The translations under genes and the position numbers were made by a program. Below are positions 42,977 to 52,082 of a DNA stretch of 64,000 nt, in pieces (the first letter of the stretch is position 1; the number at the start of each line of letters is the position of its first letter). This stretch comes from Acetivibrio cellulolyticus CD2 (GTDB lineage: Bacteria; Bacillota; Clostridia; Acetivibrionales; Acetivibrionaceae), in contig NZ_JH556657.1 of assembly GCF_000179595.2 (NCBI RefSeq), positions 540,946 to 604,945 on the forward strand, read 5' to 3'. Under the pieces are notes generated by a model. The model searched no databases, was not told the origin of the DNA, and was given only the letters and a program-made list of their open reading frames with translations.

Positions 42977-44830
42977 ATGGCTTTATTAGTATTAACTTTA
43001 AAAATTCCATTATGTATTGTATCATTTTTTTTGATTTCTGCAATAGCTGCAGGTATATTTCTTCTTTTGTATTTCACAATACAGGGAAGAAAAGTAATGA
43101 GGATCAGGACTTCAAGAATCTATTATACGTTCCTTATGTGTATGCTTTTCCCAATTTTTTGGTGCAGTGGTCAGCTATTTGAGTTGTATTTTGGGAAACA
43201 AGAGTCAGGTCCTATATTTTTATTGGAATACTCAGCTGTATGTTTTGGAGCTCTAGTCTGGCTGCTTTTTTGCCTTCGGTACGTAGAAAATAAGCTGTTG
43301 GATAAAAAAAGAAATATCTATTTTCTTATTATCTTGCCTGCATTCTTCTATTTGTGTGTATTAACTAATGATTTCCATAAGCAATTTACCTATTTTGTTG
43401 ATGAAAATAGGGAATATGGAATTTTCTTTAAGATGCATTTTGTAGTGTTTATAACTTATGCATTAGCAGGTGTAATTTTATTATTTAAATATTCAATTAA
43501 ACGTAAGCTTAATTCCAGAGTACTGTCCAATATGTTGATTCTCTCGTTTTTTCTGCCAGTGACATTGACGACGGTGAAGGTATTGGGATGGATAAAATTT
43601 GATATAGTATTTGCAGACTTTGTAAGGGAGAATTTTGATTTATCTTCAGCAAGTTTTATGATTACTATGGTTATCTTTACCATAGCCTTTTTTAGATATA
43701 GATTATTGAATATTAAACCTATTGCAATGAGTCATGTTTTCAGGAACATTAGTGAATCTATTATGGTTATTGATGAAAATAATAATATAATTTCCATTAA
43801 CAAATCATTTGAAGATAATTTTCCGGGATTTATAGATTCAGTGAATCAGAAGAGTTTAAATTATTTTGTAGAATATTTTGAAGAAGTAATTGAAGATTTG
43901 GCAGTGAAGAGAAAAGTTCTTCAGGCAATCTTGGATAAGCCTGAAGAAGAAGTTGTTGAGGAAATTTGTGTTATAAATGAGTTTAAAAGACATTATACAC
44001 TTATAATCCGTCCAATGTACCATAATGATATATTTATCGGTAGAATAATATCATTTAGCGACATTTCAGAACACAAGCTGCTCCTTGAAGATCTCAACAG
44101 CAAAAATGATGAACTGAGTATTCTTAATAATGAATTATTTGTAATGAATTTAAATTTAGTAGATTCAAATAAAAAAATAAAAGAATATGCTGAAGCAGTT
44201 CGCGAACTTACGCTTATAAAAGAAAGAAACCGTTTTGCACGAGATGTCCATGACACATTGGGGCATTCCATGGTTATTTTAATTGCGCTTTTAGAAGCCA
44301 GCCGCCTATCGGTTTTGAATGATGGGCCAAAAACGGATAAGATTCTTGAAAAAGCAATTTATACTGCACGAAATGGGCTCAATGAAATAAGAAAGTCCCT
44401 CAAAAACCTGGTGGAAGAAAGTACTGAAGAGTCTCTTATGGAAAAGCTGGAAAGTTTAATTATGGAATATGAAATTACCGGAATTAAGATTGATTTTTCA
44501 GTGGATGAAGGAATTGAAAATATAAGTGCAAAAGTTTCACGAGTTATTTTCAGGATTTGTCAGGAGTCTATAACAAATTCCATAAAGCATGGAAAAGCAA
44601 CTAAAATGAGTTTTGTTTTAAAGGTTTTTGAATCAAGTGTTAAGCTATATGTTTTTGATAATGGGGTAGGATGCTCAGATATAAAGCTAGGAATGGGACT
44701 TATGGGAATGAAGCAAAGGATTGAAGAACTAAATGGAAGCCTTTCAGTGTTATCTAGAGCCAATAACGGATTTAATATCACAGTGGAACTTCCTGTCTGT
44801 GTTAACAGCGATGATGAAGTCTTTTCTTAA
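42977..44830 (+). CDS. NarX/LiaS-type sensor histidine kinase
   Basis: A 617-aa kinase. The N-terminal 7TM sensor region (residues about 1-235) is typical of the histidine kinase N-terminal 7TM family. A PAS domain follows (about 255-370), then a coiled coil and HisKA_3 dimerisation helix with the phospho-His in FARDVHDTLGHSM. The HATPase ends with DNGVG and GMGLMGMKQRIEELNG. HisKA_3 kinases pair with NarL-type regulators, such as the one encoded divergently at 42112-42768. The signal sensed is unknown. Confidence 0.88.
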   Translation: MALLVLTLKIPLCIVSFFLISAIAAGIFLLLYFTIQGRKVMRIRTSRIYYTFLMCMLFPIFWCSGQLFELYFGKQESGPIFLLEYSAVCFGALVWLLFCLRYVENKLLDKKRNIYFLIILPAFFYLCVLTNDFHKQFTYFVDENREYGIFFKMHFVVFITYALAGVILLFKYSIKRKLNSRVLSNMLILSFFLPVTLTTVKVLGWIKFDIVFADFVRENFDLSSASFMITMVIFTIAFFRYRLLNIKPIAMSHVFRNISESIMVIDENNNIISINKSFEDNFPGFIDSVNQKSLNYFVEYFEEVIEDLAVKRKVLQAILDKPEEEVVEEICVINEFKRHYTLIIRPMYHNDIFIGRIISFSDISEHKLLLEDLNSKNDELSILNNELFVMNLNLVDSNKKIKEYAEAVRELTLIKERNRFARDVHDTLGHSMVILIALLEASRLSVLNDGPKTDKILEKAIYTARNGLNEIRKSLKNLVEESTEESLMEKLESLIMEYEITGIKIDFSVDEGIENISAKVSRVIFRICQESITNSIKHGKATKMSFVLKVFESSVKLYVFDNGVGCSDIKLGMGLMGMKQRIEELNGSLSVLSRANNGFNITVELPVCVNSDDEVFS

Positions 44831-44876
44831 AAAGGGTTAAAAATATCAGAAATGTGATAAGTGTAATACTTATGTA

Positions 44877-44888
44877 TGACATATGTCA
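44877..44888. promoter_or_regulatory. 12-bp palindrome upstream of the NRPS operon
   Basis: TGACATATGTCA is a perfect palindrome, nested in a wider imperfect repeat AAGTGT ... ACACTT (44859-44892), about 190 bp before the first NRPS. A related ATGTCAC block occurs near 42828 between the two-component genes. It could bind the LuxR-type regulator; this is inference. Confidence 0.4.
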
Positions 44889-45082
44889 CACTTAAAATCA
44901 TTACAAAAAGTCATTAAAAAGTGACGGACATTATCTTGAGGTAAAAATCCAATGGGAATAAAATAGCATAAAAGGAAGAAATATTGGGCAATTTGGGGAA
45001 ATATCTTTCCTTTATTTGATTTGTCTTTTGAGAGTTATACAAACATCAACGCTATTATATGTTTATTTAAGGGGTAGTAAGC

Positions 45083-48000
45083 ATGTTTATAAAATCAATT
45101 GAAAAGGATAATGAGTTATTTCAATTAACTCACCCTCAAAAAAGAGTCTGGTATATTGAGGAGATTCAGCCTGATACCTCTGTTGGAAATATTGGAGGTA
45201 CCATAAGAATTAAAGGGGAAGTAAATACCAAATTATTATGCCAATCTATAAATAATCTGATTAGAACAAATGCTGCACTAAGATTGAATCTCACAGAAAT
45301 CAATGGTGAAGTTTTCCAATACGTTAAGGAGTATGAAGAAATAGAAATCGAATATTTTGATTTCAGTCTGTATGAAGAAGCAGAAATGGAGTTGGAAAAA
45401 TGGGTGCAGTGTGAATGCACCAAACCCTTTAAGATTAAAAACAGTGATCTGTATTATTTTTGTATCTTTAAGATAAGTGATAGCGATTATGGGTACTTTG
45501 CCAAGTTTCATCATATAATCTGTGACGGCTGGTCAGTAAATCTTATGACAAACCAAATCTGTGATACCTATATGAAGCTTTTTCACGGGGAAGATATCGA
45601 TACTGATTTAAAAGGAACATATATTGATTATGTGAAAAATGAGCAAGGGTACTTAAAATCAGAGAAGTTTATAAAAAATGGCCATTTCTGGAATGATAAA
45701 TTCGAGGATGTAGAAAGTAATTTTATAAATTATAATTCAAATAGTCTAAAAGGTATGAGGAAGACTTATGAACTTGATGAAAGCCTTTCTATAAGAATAA
45801 AGGAATTTGCAGCTCAAAACAGATTTTCGATAAATACGTTTTTCGTTTCCTTAATGATTCTTTATATAAGTAAGACTACACCACAAAAAGACATTATTAT
45901 TGGTACTCCGGTGCTTAACAGATCGGGGAAAAAAGAAAAAAACATATTTGGTATGTTTACCAGTACTATGCCATTGAGGATTTGTGTAGACAATAAGAGG
46001 ACCATATTGGATATGGTTAAAATGGTTAACAGCGAGCTTACAAGCTGTTTTTTCAACCAGAAGTATCCTTATGATCTTTTGGTGCAGGACTTACAGCTCG
46101 CACAAAGAGGTATTCAAAGCCTTTTTCAGGTTTGTGTAAATTATTATAATACAAAGCTTAATAGTGAACTTAATGGTTTGCGCATAGAAAATAATGAGTT
46201 TTATAATGGAAACCAGACCTATTCTCTTCAACTTGTAGTTAAGGATTGGTCTGATTCAAATAGTTTGACTTTGGATTTTGACTATAAGATAAGCGATTAT
46301 ACAAATGAGCAAATTGAAGAAATGTATTCATGTATGATGAAAATTATAGAGTGGATTTTAGTAAATCCTGATATGCAATTAAGTGGCCTTACTCTTTTAA
46401 GTGAACAAGAGAAAAATGAGCTTGTTTATTCTTTTAATTCTACTGAGAAGGATTATCCAAAAAGTAAAACAATTGTCCAACTTTTTGAAGAACAGGTTGA
46501 AAAAACTCCCAACAGGATTGCTGTTAGTTTTGGAAAAATAAATCTGACGTATGAGGAGTTAAATGAAAGGTCAAATCAAACAGCACATTTTTTGAGGGAA
46601 AAAGGGGTTTGCAATGGAAAAATAGTCGGATTAATGGTAACTCATTCACTGGAAATGGTTGTTGGAATATTAGCTGTTATAAAGGCTGGAGGGGCATATC
46701 TTCCTATTGATTCTGAATATCCTTCTGAGCGTATCAGCTATATGCTGAATGATTCAGGGGCATCCTTGCTGCTTACAAACTGTAAAATAGATAATGAAAT
46801 TGAGTTTAATGGTCAGATTGTAAAACTTAATGATTATAATATAACCCATCAGCTTAAATCAAACCCTTATACACAAAATCACCCCAGTGATGCTGTGTAT
46901 GTAATATATACATCAGGTTCTACAGGAAAACCAAAAGGAGTAATAATTGAACATCAGGGGCTTGTAAATTATATCTGGTGGGCAAGGAAAATGTATGTAA
47001 AAGATGACGAAGATATATTTGCGTTGTATTCATCCTTGTCGTTTGATTTAACGGTTACGTCTGTATTTACACCGCTTATAAACGGTAACAGAATAGTTGT
47101 GTACAGCCAGAATGAAGGGAAATATGTTTTATATAGAGTTATGAGTGAAAACAAGGTGAATATTATTAAGCTTACACCTTCTCATTTATCCTTAATTACG
47201 GAATTGGATAATTCAAATTCTTCAGTAAAGCGTTTTATTGTAGGAGGCGAAGACTTAAAAGTTAGTTTGGCAGAGAGTGTATATAAAAGCTTTAATGGAA
47301 ATATTGAAATATATAATGAATATGGACCTACCGAGACTGTGGTAGGTTGTATGATTTACAAGTATGACTATGAAAAAGACAGGCGCGTATCTGTTCCTAT
47401 TGGTATTCCGGCGGATAACGTACAAATATATATACTGGATGAAGACTTGAATCCTGTTTCTAAAGGAAAAACAGGTGAAATGTATATTTCAGGTGATGGA
47501 GTTGCGCGTGGATATTTAAACAGAACAGACCTGACAAATCAAAGATTTGTAGCCAATCCATTTTTAGAAGATAAAAGAATGTACAGGACAGGTGACCTTG
47601 CAAGATACCTTGACAGCGGTGTAATTGAGTATGTGGGGAGAGCCGATCACCAGGTGAAGATACGCGGCTATCGTATAGAACTTGGTGAAATAGAAGAATA
47701 CCTTTTGAAGTATGACTCTATTGATAATGCAGTAGTTATTGATCAGCAATATGAGGATAGCTCAACATACCTTTGTGCTTATGTGGTAAGCTCAAAAAGT
47801 ATCTGTGAAAGTGAAATACGCCAATATCTTTCCAGGTTTTTACCTGACTATATGGTTCCAACATATATCAATCAAATAGACGAAATTCCGTTGAGTTCCA
47901 ATGGGAAGGTAGACAGAAAGTTTCTTAGGCAGCCTCAAAGAAATGTTAATAAAACAGAATATAGGGTGCCTGTTAATGAATATGAGATCAAGCTTGTAGA

Positions 48001-49591
48001 ATCAATAGAAGCTGTACTTGGAATTAAGAATATAGGTCTTAGGCATAATTTCTTCCATATAGGAGGAGACTCAATTAAAGCAATTCAAATCGCGTCAAGA
48101 CTTAATGAAGCGGGTCTGAAAATTACAGTTAAAGATATATTGTCTAATCCTGTAATTGAAGATATGGCGGTGCGTATTGAAGTATGTACTGGACTCAATA
48201 GTGCCGAGCAGGGACTTTGTGAAGGAATTGTTGAAAAAACACCTGTTTCATCTTGGTTCTTGGCAAGTAATTTTAAAAATGCAGATCATTACAACCAATC
48301 TGTTTTACTAAAGTTTAACCAGGAAGTACATACTGAGCGGCTTAAAGGTGCGTTTGAACAGTTAGTCAGGCATCATGATTCGTTAAGGCTTAATTTTGAT
48401 ACAGTTGAGAGAAAATTGTTCTACAACAATTCATATCTAAAAAATGAATTTGATATTGAAGAATTCGATTTATCAATATACTCAGATGAAATGCAAACAA
48501 TGATGATGAATGAAATGGGTGAGAAGCTTAAATCAAGTTTTAATATTGCAAGAGGAATTTTAATAAAGGCGTGTGTATTTAATCTTGGAAAAAGCGGGAA
48601 ACGGTTATTAGTTACGGCACATCATTTAGTTATAGATGGAGTTTCATGGAGAATTATTTTGGATGATCTGCAAAGAATCCTCGAGTGCCAGAATAATTTT
48701 TCAGAGGACATGCTCCCGCTAAAAACCCATTCCATGCAAAAGTGGGCGGAAACATTAAAAGAATATAGCATGGGTGAAGTTCTAAAAGAAACCGAGTATT
48801 GGAATTCAATATTACAAAGGAATTTTACATTTCCATTGGACTTTAACCCTATAGACAGATCTATAGAAAAGGTTGCTTCTTTAGTTAAAGATCTTACAAG
48901 AGATAAAACAGAAAATTTGTTAACAAGTGCAAATATTTCATATGGTACAGAAACCGTGGATATTTTGGTTGCAGCACTTGTAATGGCAGTATGCGAATTT
49001 ACGGGGGAAGAAGAAATTATAATTGAATTGGAAGGACATGGACGTCAGATTCCTGTAGACAATATTGATATTTCCAGAACAGTTGGATGGTTTACAAGTA
49101 TGTACCCTGTTGCTTTAAGGGGTGTAGAAAACTCTATTGAAGCGACAATCAAATCTGTAAAAGAACAGCTTAGGAAAATTCCCAATAAAGGGGTTGGGTT
49201 TGGTATTCTGAAGTATTTATCTGAAACTCTTGAAAATCTAGAGAGAAAATATATAAGATTCAACTATCTGGGCGATTTTGATAATACCTTTGATGGCAGC
49301 TTTTTTTCAGTTTCCAATGAAAAGTGCGGAAATGATATAAGTGTAAATAATCAAATGACCTGCCTTGTTGATATAAATGCAATCATTGTAAATAAAAAGC
49401 TGGAAATAAGGATTAGCTACAACGGAAATTGTTTTAAGGAACGGACCATGCTTGATTTTTCTGAGAAATATTTAAGCCATATCGTATTATTAATAGAGCA
49501 TTGCTGTAATAAAGAGAGCAGGGACTTTACGCCGTCAGATTTTGATGCCGTTGAAATATTACAAGCTGATCTGGATGGCTTATTTAGCTAA
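45083..49591 (+). CDS. NRPS module C-A(Asn)-PCP-E
   Basis: A 1502-aa single-module synthetase. C domain: HHIICDGWS near residue 143. A domain (about 455-950): YTSGSTGKPKGV near 609, NEYGPTE near 745, GDLARY and KIRGYRIELGEIE. PCP: HIGGDSIKAI with phosphopantetheine Ser 997. Epimerization domain (about 1050-1490): HHLVIDGVSWR near 1180, VGWFTSMYPV, FNYLGDF. Hand-read specificity residues are D-L-T-K-I-G-E-V-G, nearly the published Asn code. So it likely loads L-Asn, N-acylates it through the first C domain and epimerises to D-Asn, like ClbN of colibactin. AAGGGG precedes the ATG. It is first in the operon. Confidence 0.9.
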   Translation: MFIKSIEKDNELFQLTHPQKRVWYIEEIQPDTSVGNIGGTIRIKGEVNTKLLCQSINNLIRTNAALRLNLTEINGEVFQYVKEYEEIEIEYFDFSLYEEAEMELEKWVQCECTKPFKIKNSDLYYFCIFKISDSDYGYFAKFHHIICDGWSVNLMTNQICDTYMKLFHGEDIDTDLKGTYIDYVKNEQGYLKSEKFIKNGHFWNDKFEDVESNFINYNSNSLKGMRKTYELDESLSIRIKEFAAQNRFSINTFFVSLMILYISKTTPQKDIIIGTPVLNRSGKKEKNIFGMFTSTMPLRICVDNKRTILDMVKMVNSELTSCFFNQKYPYDLLVQDLQLAQRGIQSLFQVCVNYYNTKLNSELNGLRIENNEFYNGNQTYSLQLVVKDWSDSNSLTLDFDYKISDYTNEQIEEMYSCMMKIIEWILVNPDMQLSGLTLLSEQEKNELVYSFNSTEKDYPKSKTIVQLFEEQVEKTPNRIAVSFGKINLTYEELNERSNQTAHFLREKGVCNGKIVGLMVTHSLEMVVGILAVIKAGGAYLPIDSEYPSERISYMLNDSGASLLLTNCKIDNEIEFNGQIVKLNDYNITHQLKSNPYTQNHPSDAVYVIYTSGSTGKPKGVIIEHQGLVNYIWWARKMYVKDDEDIFALYSSLSFDLTVTSVFTPLINGNRIVVYSQNEGKYVLYRVMSENKVNIIKLTPSHLSLITELDNSNSSVKRFIVGGEDLKVSLAESVYKSFNGNIEIYNEYGPTETVVGCMIYKYDYEKDRRVSVPIGIPADNVQIYILDEDLNPVSKGKTGEMYISGDGVARGYLNRTDLTNQRFVANPFLEDKRMYRTGDLARYLDSGVIEYVGRADHQVKIRGYRIELGEIEEYLLKYDSIDNAVVIDQQYEDSSTYLCAYVVSSKSICESEIRQYLSRFLPDYMVPTYINQIDEIPLSSNGKVDRKFLRQPQRNVNKTEYRVPVNEYEIKLVESIEAVLGIKNIGLRHNFFHIGGDSIKAIQIASRLNEAGLKITVKDILSNPVIEDMAVRIEVCTGLNSAEQGLCEGIVEKTPVSSWFLASNFKNADHYNQSVLLKFNQEVHTERLKGAFEQLVRHHDSLRLNFDTVERKLFYNNSYLKNEFDIEEFDLSIYSDEMQTMMMNEMGEKLKSSFNIARGILIKACVFNLGKSGKRLLVTAHHLVIDGVSWRIILDDLQRILECQNNFSEDMLPLKTHSMQKWAETLKEYSMGEVLKETEYWNSILQRNFTFPLDFNPIDRSIEKVASLVKDLTRDKTENLLTSANISYGTETVDILVAALVMAVCEFTGEEEIIIELEGHGRQIPVDNIDISRTVGWFTSMYPVALRGVENSIEATIKSVKEQLRKIPNKGVGFGILKYLSETLENLERKYIRFNYLGDFDNTFDGSFFSVSNEKCGNDISVNNQMTCLVDINAIIVNKKLEIRISYNGNCFKERTMLDFSEKYLSHIVLLIEHCCNKESRDFTPSDFDAVEILQADLDGLFS

Positions 49592-49623
49592 CTGATAATT
49601 TTAATTTTATGGAGGCAAATTGT

Positions 49624-51237
49624 ATGAAAATGTTTAGAAAAGCAGGTGCAATTTTTTTCGCATGTATGGTATCTCTTATGTCTTTAACTGGCTGTGCACA
49701 GTCAAATGTTGAACATACAGGACATTCTCATGAGGAACATGGACACGAGGAGGATGAACATGGTGGAAGTGTTGAGTCTTCAGACCAGGGAGAAACAGTA
49801 TATAGATTTGATAGTAATGGTATTAATGCTTCTGCAATACAAGAAATAGAGACCTTTATAAAACAGCAGATGGAAGTAGGTAAGCTTCCCGGAATATCAA
49901 TTGCTGTTGTAAATGGTGATAAAGAGATATATAGCAATGGTTTTGGTTATTCAGACCTAAAATCAAAAGAAGCAGTTACTACTGATACTTTGTTTGAGTT
50001 GGGTTCTGTAAGCAAGGCATTTACCGGACTTGCAATTTTAAAGCTTGAGGAAGAAGGAAAGCTGAAAATAAATGACCCTGTCAGTAAATATATCCCATGG
50101 TTAAAACTTAAATACAATGGCAAAGAAGTAGATGTTACTTTAGAACAATTTTTACATCAAACCAGCGGTATTCCTTTTGAAACTGCATGTGAAATTCCTG
50201 TTTCAGATTCTGAAAAGGCATTGGAATATACGGTGCGGGTTTTGATAAACAAAGAACTTATTAATGAGCCTGGAAAAAATTTTTTCTATGCTTCATTAAA
50301 TTATGATGTATTAGGTTTAGTTATTCAACAAGTATCAGGTGTTTCCTATGAAGAATATATGAGAAATAATATTTTGCAGTTGTTTGGACTTAATAACACT
50401 TACATGTCAAGGGAAGAGGCAATGGATAAAGGAATGTCTTATGGGTACAAGCTTGGCTTTACCAAAGTACTCCGTTATGATGCGCCTGAATATAGAGGCA
50501 ATACGCCAGCTGGATATATAATATCCAATGCAGAGGATATGGGAAAATGGCTTGGAATTCAATTGGGAGCAGCTAGTACAACAGAGCTTCAAAAATCAAT
50601 TATAGATAAGTCTCACGTTCATAACAGTACAGTTCCTAAAGCAGAGGATGGAGCTTTTTATGCTGCCGGATGGGCATTTTATCCGGATGGATATGGTGAA
50701 TTTATCCATGATGGAGGTAATCCGAATTTTTCATCATATATATCATTTAGTCCTGGCGAAAATCTTGGAATTATAGTATTGGCTAACAGAAACTCTGTTT
50801 ATACCCGTGCTATAGGTCAAGGCGTTATGAACATACTTAGAAGCAAAGATTCTGCACACTCACATTTTGATAATTATTTAGGCCTTGATAAGACTGTAAC
50901 AGTTATATTTTTCGTATCAAGTGGCATTTTGATTCTCGTAATTTGTCTTTTAGCCATTGCAGTTATGCAGCTTATTAAGAAAAGAAGGAGTTATAGTGGC
51001 AGCATTATAAAGAAATTACTAATCCTTATTCCTTCTCTCACTGTTATCATTATTATCGGATATAACCTGTACAATGCGCCAAATATATTATTTGGAGGTC
51101 TTCCATGGGGCTTTATAAATGTATGGGGCCCTATGAGTATTTTGCCGGCGGTTTATTCCATATTTGGCATGCTTATATTACTGGGCATATTTATTGTATT
51201 GACAACGCTTTTCCCAAAATCCAAAGCTAAAACATAA
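49624..51237 (+). CDS. ClbP-like membrane peptidase (class C beta-lactamase fold)
   Basis: A 537-aa lipoprotein-type membrane enzyme. The signal ends with lipobox LTGC. A His-rich segment (HSHEEHGHEEDEHGG, residues about 36-55) precedes the serine-hydrolase domain. Catalytic SxxK is S128-V-S-K131, Tyr is Y222 (YASLNYDVLG), and the HDGGNPNF motif stands for the KTG box. Three C-terminal membrane helices follow (residues about 425-535). S-to-Tyr spacing (94) and the three helices match ClbP (S95, K98, Y186). It directly follows the Asn-epimerising NRPS, so it probably removes the N-acyl-D-Asn cap outside the membrane. Start 49624 follows GGAGG. Confidence 0.83.
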   Translation: MKMFRKAGAIFFACMVSLMSLTGCAQSNVEHTGHSHEEHGHEEDEHGGSVESSDQGETVYRFDSNGINASAIQEIETFIKQQMEVGKLPGISIAVVNGDKEIYSNGFGYSDLKSKEAVTTDTLFELGSVSKAFTGLAILKLEEEGKLKINDPVSKYIPWLKLKYNGKEVDVTLEQFLHQTSGIPFETACEIPVSDSEKALEYTVRVLINKELINEPGKNFFYASLNYDVLGLVIQQVSGVSYEEYMRNNILQLFGLNNTYMSREEAMDKGMSYGYKLGFTKVLRYDAPEYRGNTPAGYIISNAEDMGKWLGIQLGAASTTELQKSIIDKSHVHNSTVPKAEDGAFYAAGWAFYPDGYGEFIHDGGNPNFSSYISFSPGENLGIIVLANRNSVYTRAIGQGVMNILRSKDSAHSHFDNYLGLDKTVTVIFFVSSGILILVICLLAIAVMQLIKKRRSYSGSIIKKLLILIPSLTVIIIIGYNLYNAPNILFGGLPWGFINVWGPMSILPAVYSIFGMLILLGIFIVLTTLFPKSKAKT

Positions 51238-51297
51238 TAAGGAATAGCCGAAGTCATATTTTCAGCATTCCTAAAGGTTTATTATAGGGAGATTAAG

Positions 51298-52044
51298 ATG
51301 GATAAAATTAAGTTGTTTTGTTTGCCGTTTGCCGGCGGTTCAGCAGTTACCTATAGAAAATGGAAAGATTATTTACACAGCTTTATTGAAATATGGGCTT
51401 TAGAACTAAAAGGAAGAGGGAAAAGGTTTAATGAGCCGTTTTACTTAAGCATTAAGGAAGCTGTTGAAGATTTATATAAGATAATTGAACCGGAAATAGT
51501 TAATTCGCAATTCGCTTTCTTTGGACATAGTATGGGGACAATACTTGCATATGAACTGGTAAACCAGATAAAAAGAGAAAAGCAGCGGGATCCGTTACAT
51601 ATTTTCTTTTCTGGAAGATATCCCCCACATGCTGATAAGCGGAGAAAAGTACTCCATGACTTGCCTGATGATGAATTTATAGCAGAAATTGAAAGTTATG
51701 GAGGTACTCCTAAGGGACTGTTTGATAATAAAGAGTTACTTGAAATTTTTCTGCCTGTTTTAAGGGCTGATTACAAGATACTAGACAACTACAGGGCTCA
51801 ACAAACCCAGGTAGTATATGATTTCGACATATCGGTGTTAGGCGGAAGATATGACAGTGAAGTTTCAGCTGTGGACTTAAGGCAATGGTATAAGTACACA
51901 AATGGAGACTGCAGAGTATATGAGTTTGAAGGCGGACATTTTTTTATAAATGACTATATTGAAGATATTGTAAAGATCATAAATTCTACATTGGGCAGTA
52001 AGAAGAACAGTATAGAAGACATATACAGAATTTTGTTCGACTAA
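51298..52044 (+). CDS. Type II thioesterase
   Basis: A 248-aa alpha/beta hydrolase of the GrsT/TEII family: FCLPFAGGSAVTY at the start, nucleophile elbow FFGHSMGT (Ser near residue 83), FFSGRYPPH and catalytic His in FEGGHFFIND. It frees carrier proteins from wrong or stalled acyl groups. GGGAG lies about 8 bases before the ATG. It sits inside the NRPS operon between the peptidase and the second synthetase. Confidence 0.9.
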   Translation: MDKIKLFCLPFAGGSAVTYRKWKDYLHSFIEIWALELKGRGKRFNEPFYLSIKEAVEDLYKIIEPEIVNSQFAFFGHSMGTILAYELVNQIKREKQRDPLHIFFSGRYPPHADKRRKVLHDLPDDEFIAEIESYGGTPKGLFDNKELLEIFLPVLRADYKILDNYRAQQTQVVYDFDISVLGGRYDSEVSAVDLRQWYKYTNGDCRVYEFEGGHFFINDYIEDIVKIINSTLGSKKNSIEDIYRILFD

Positions 52045-52082
52045 AGGGATCGATCTAATTTAAGGTGGGTGTAAATATTATT

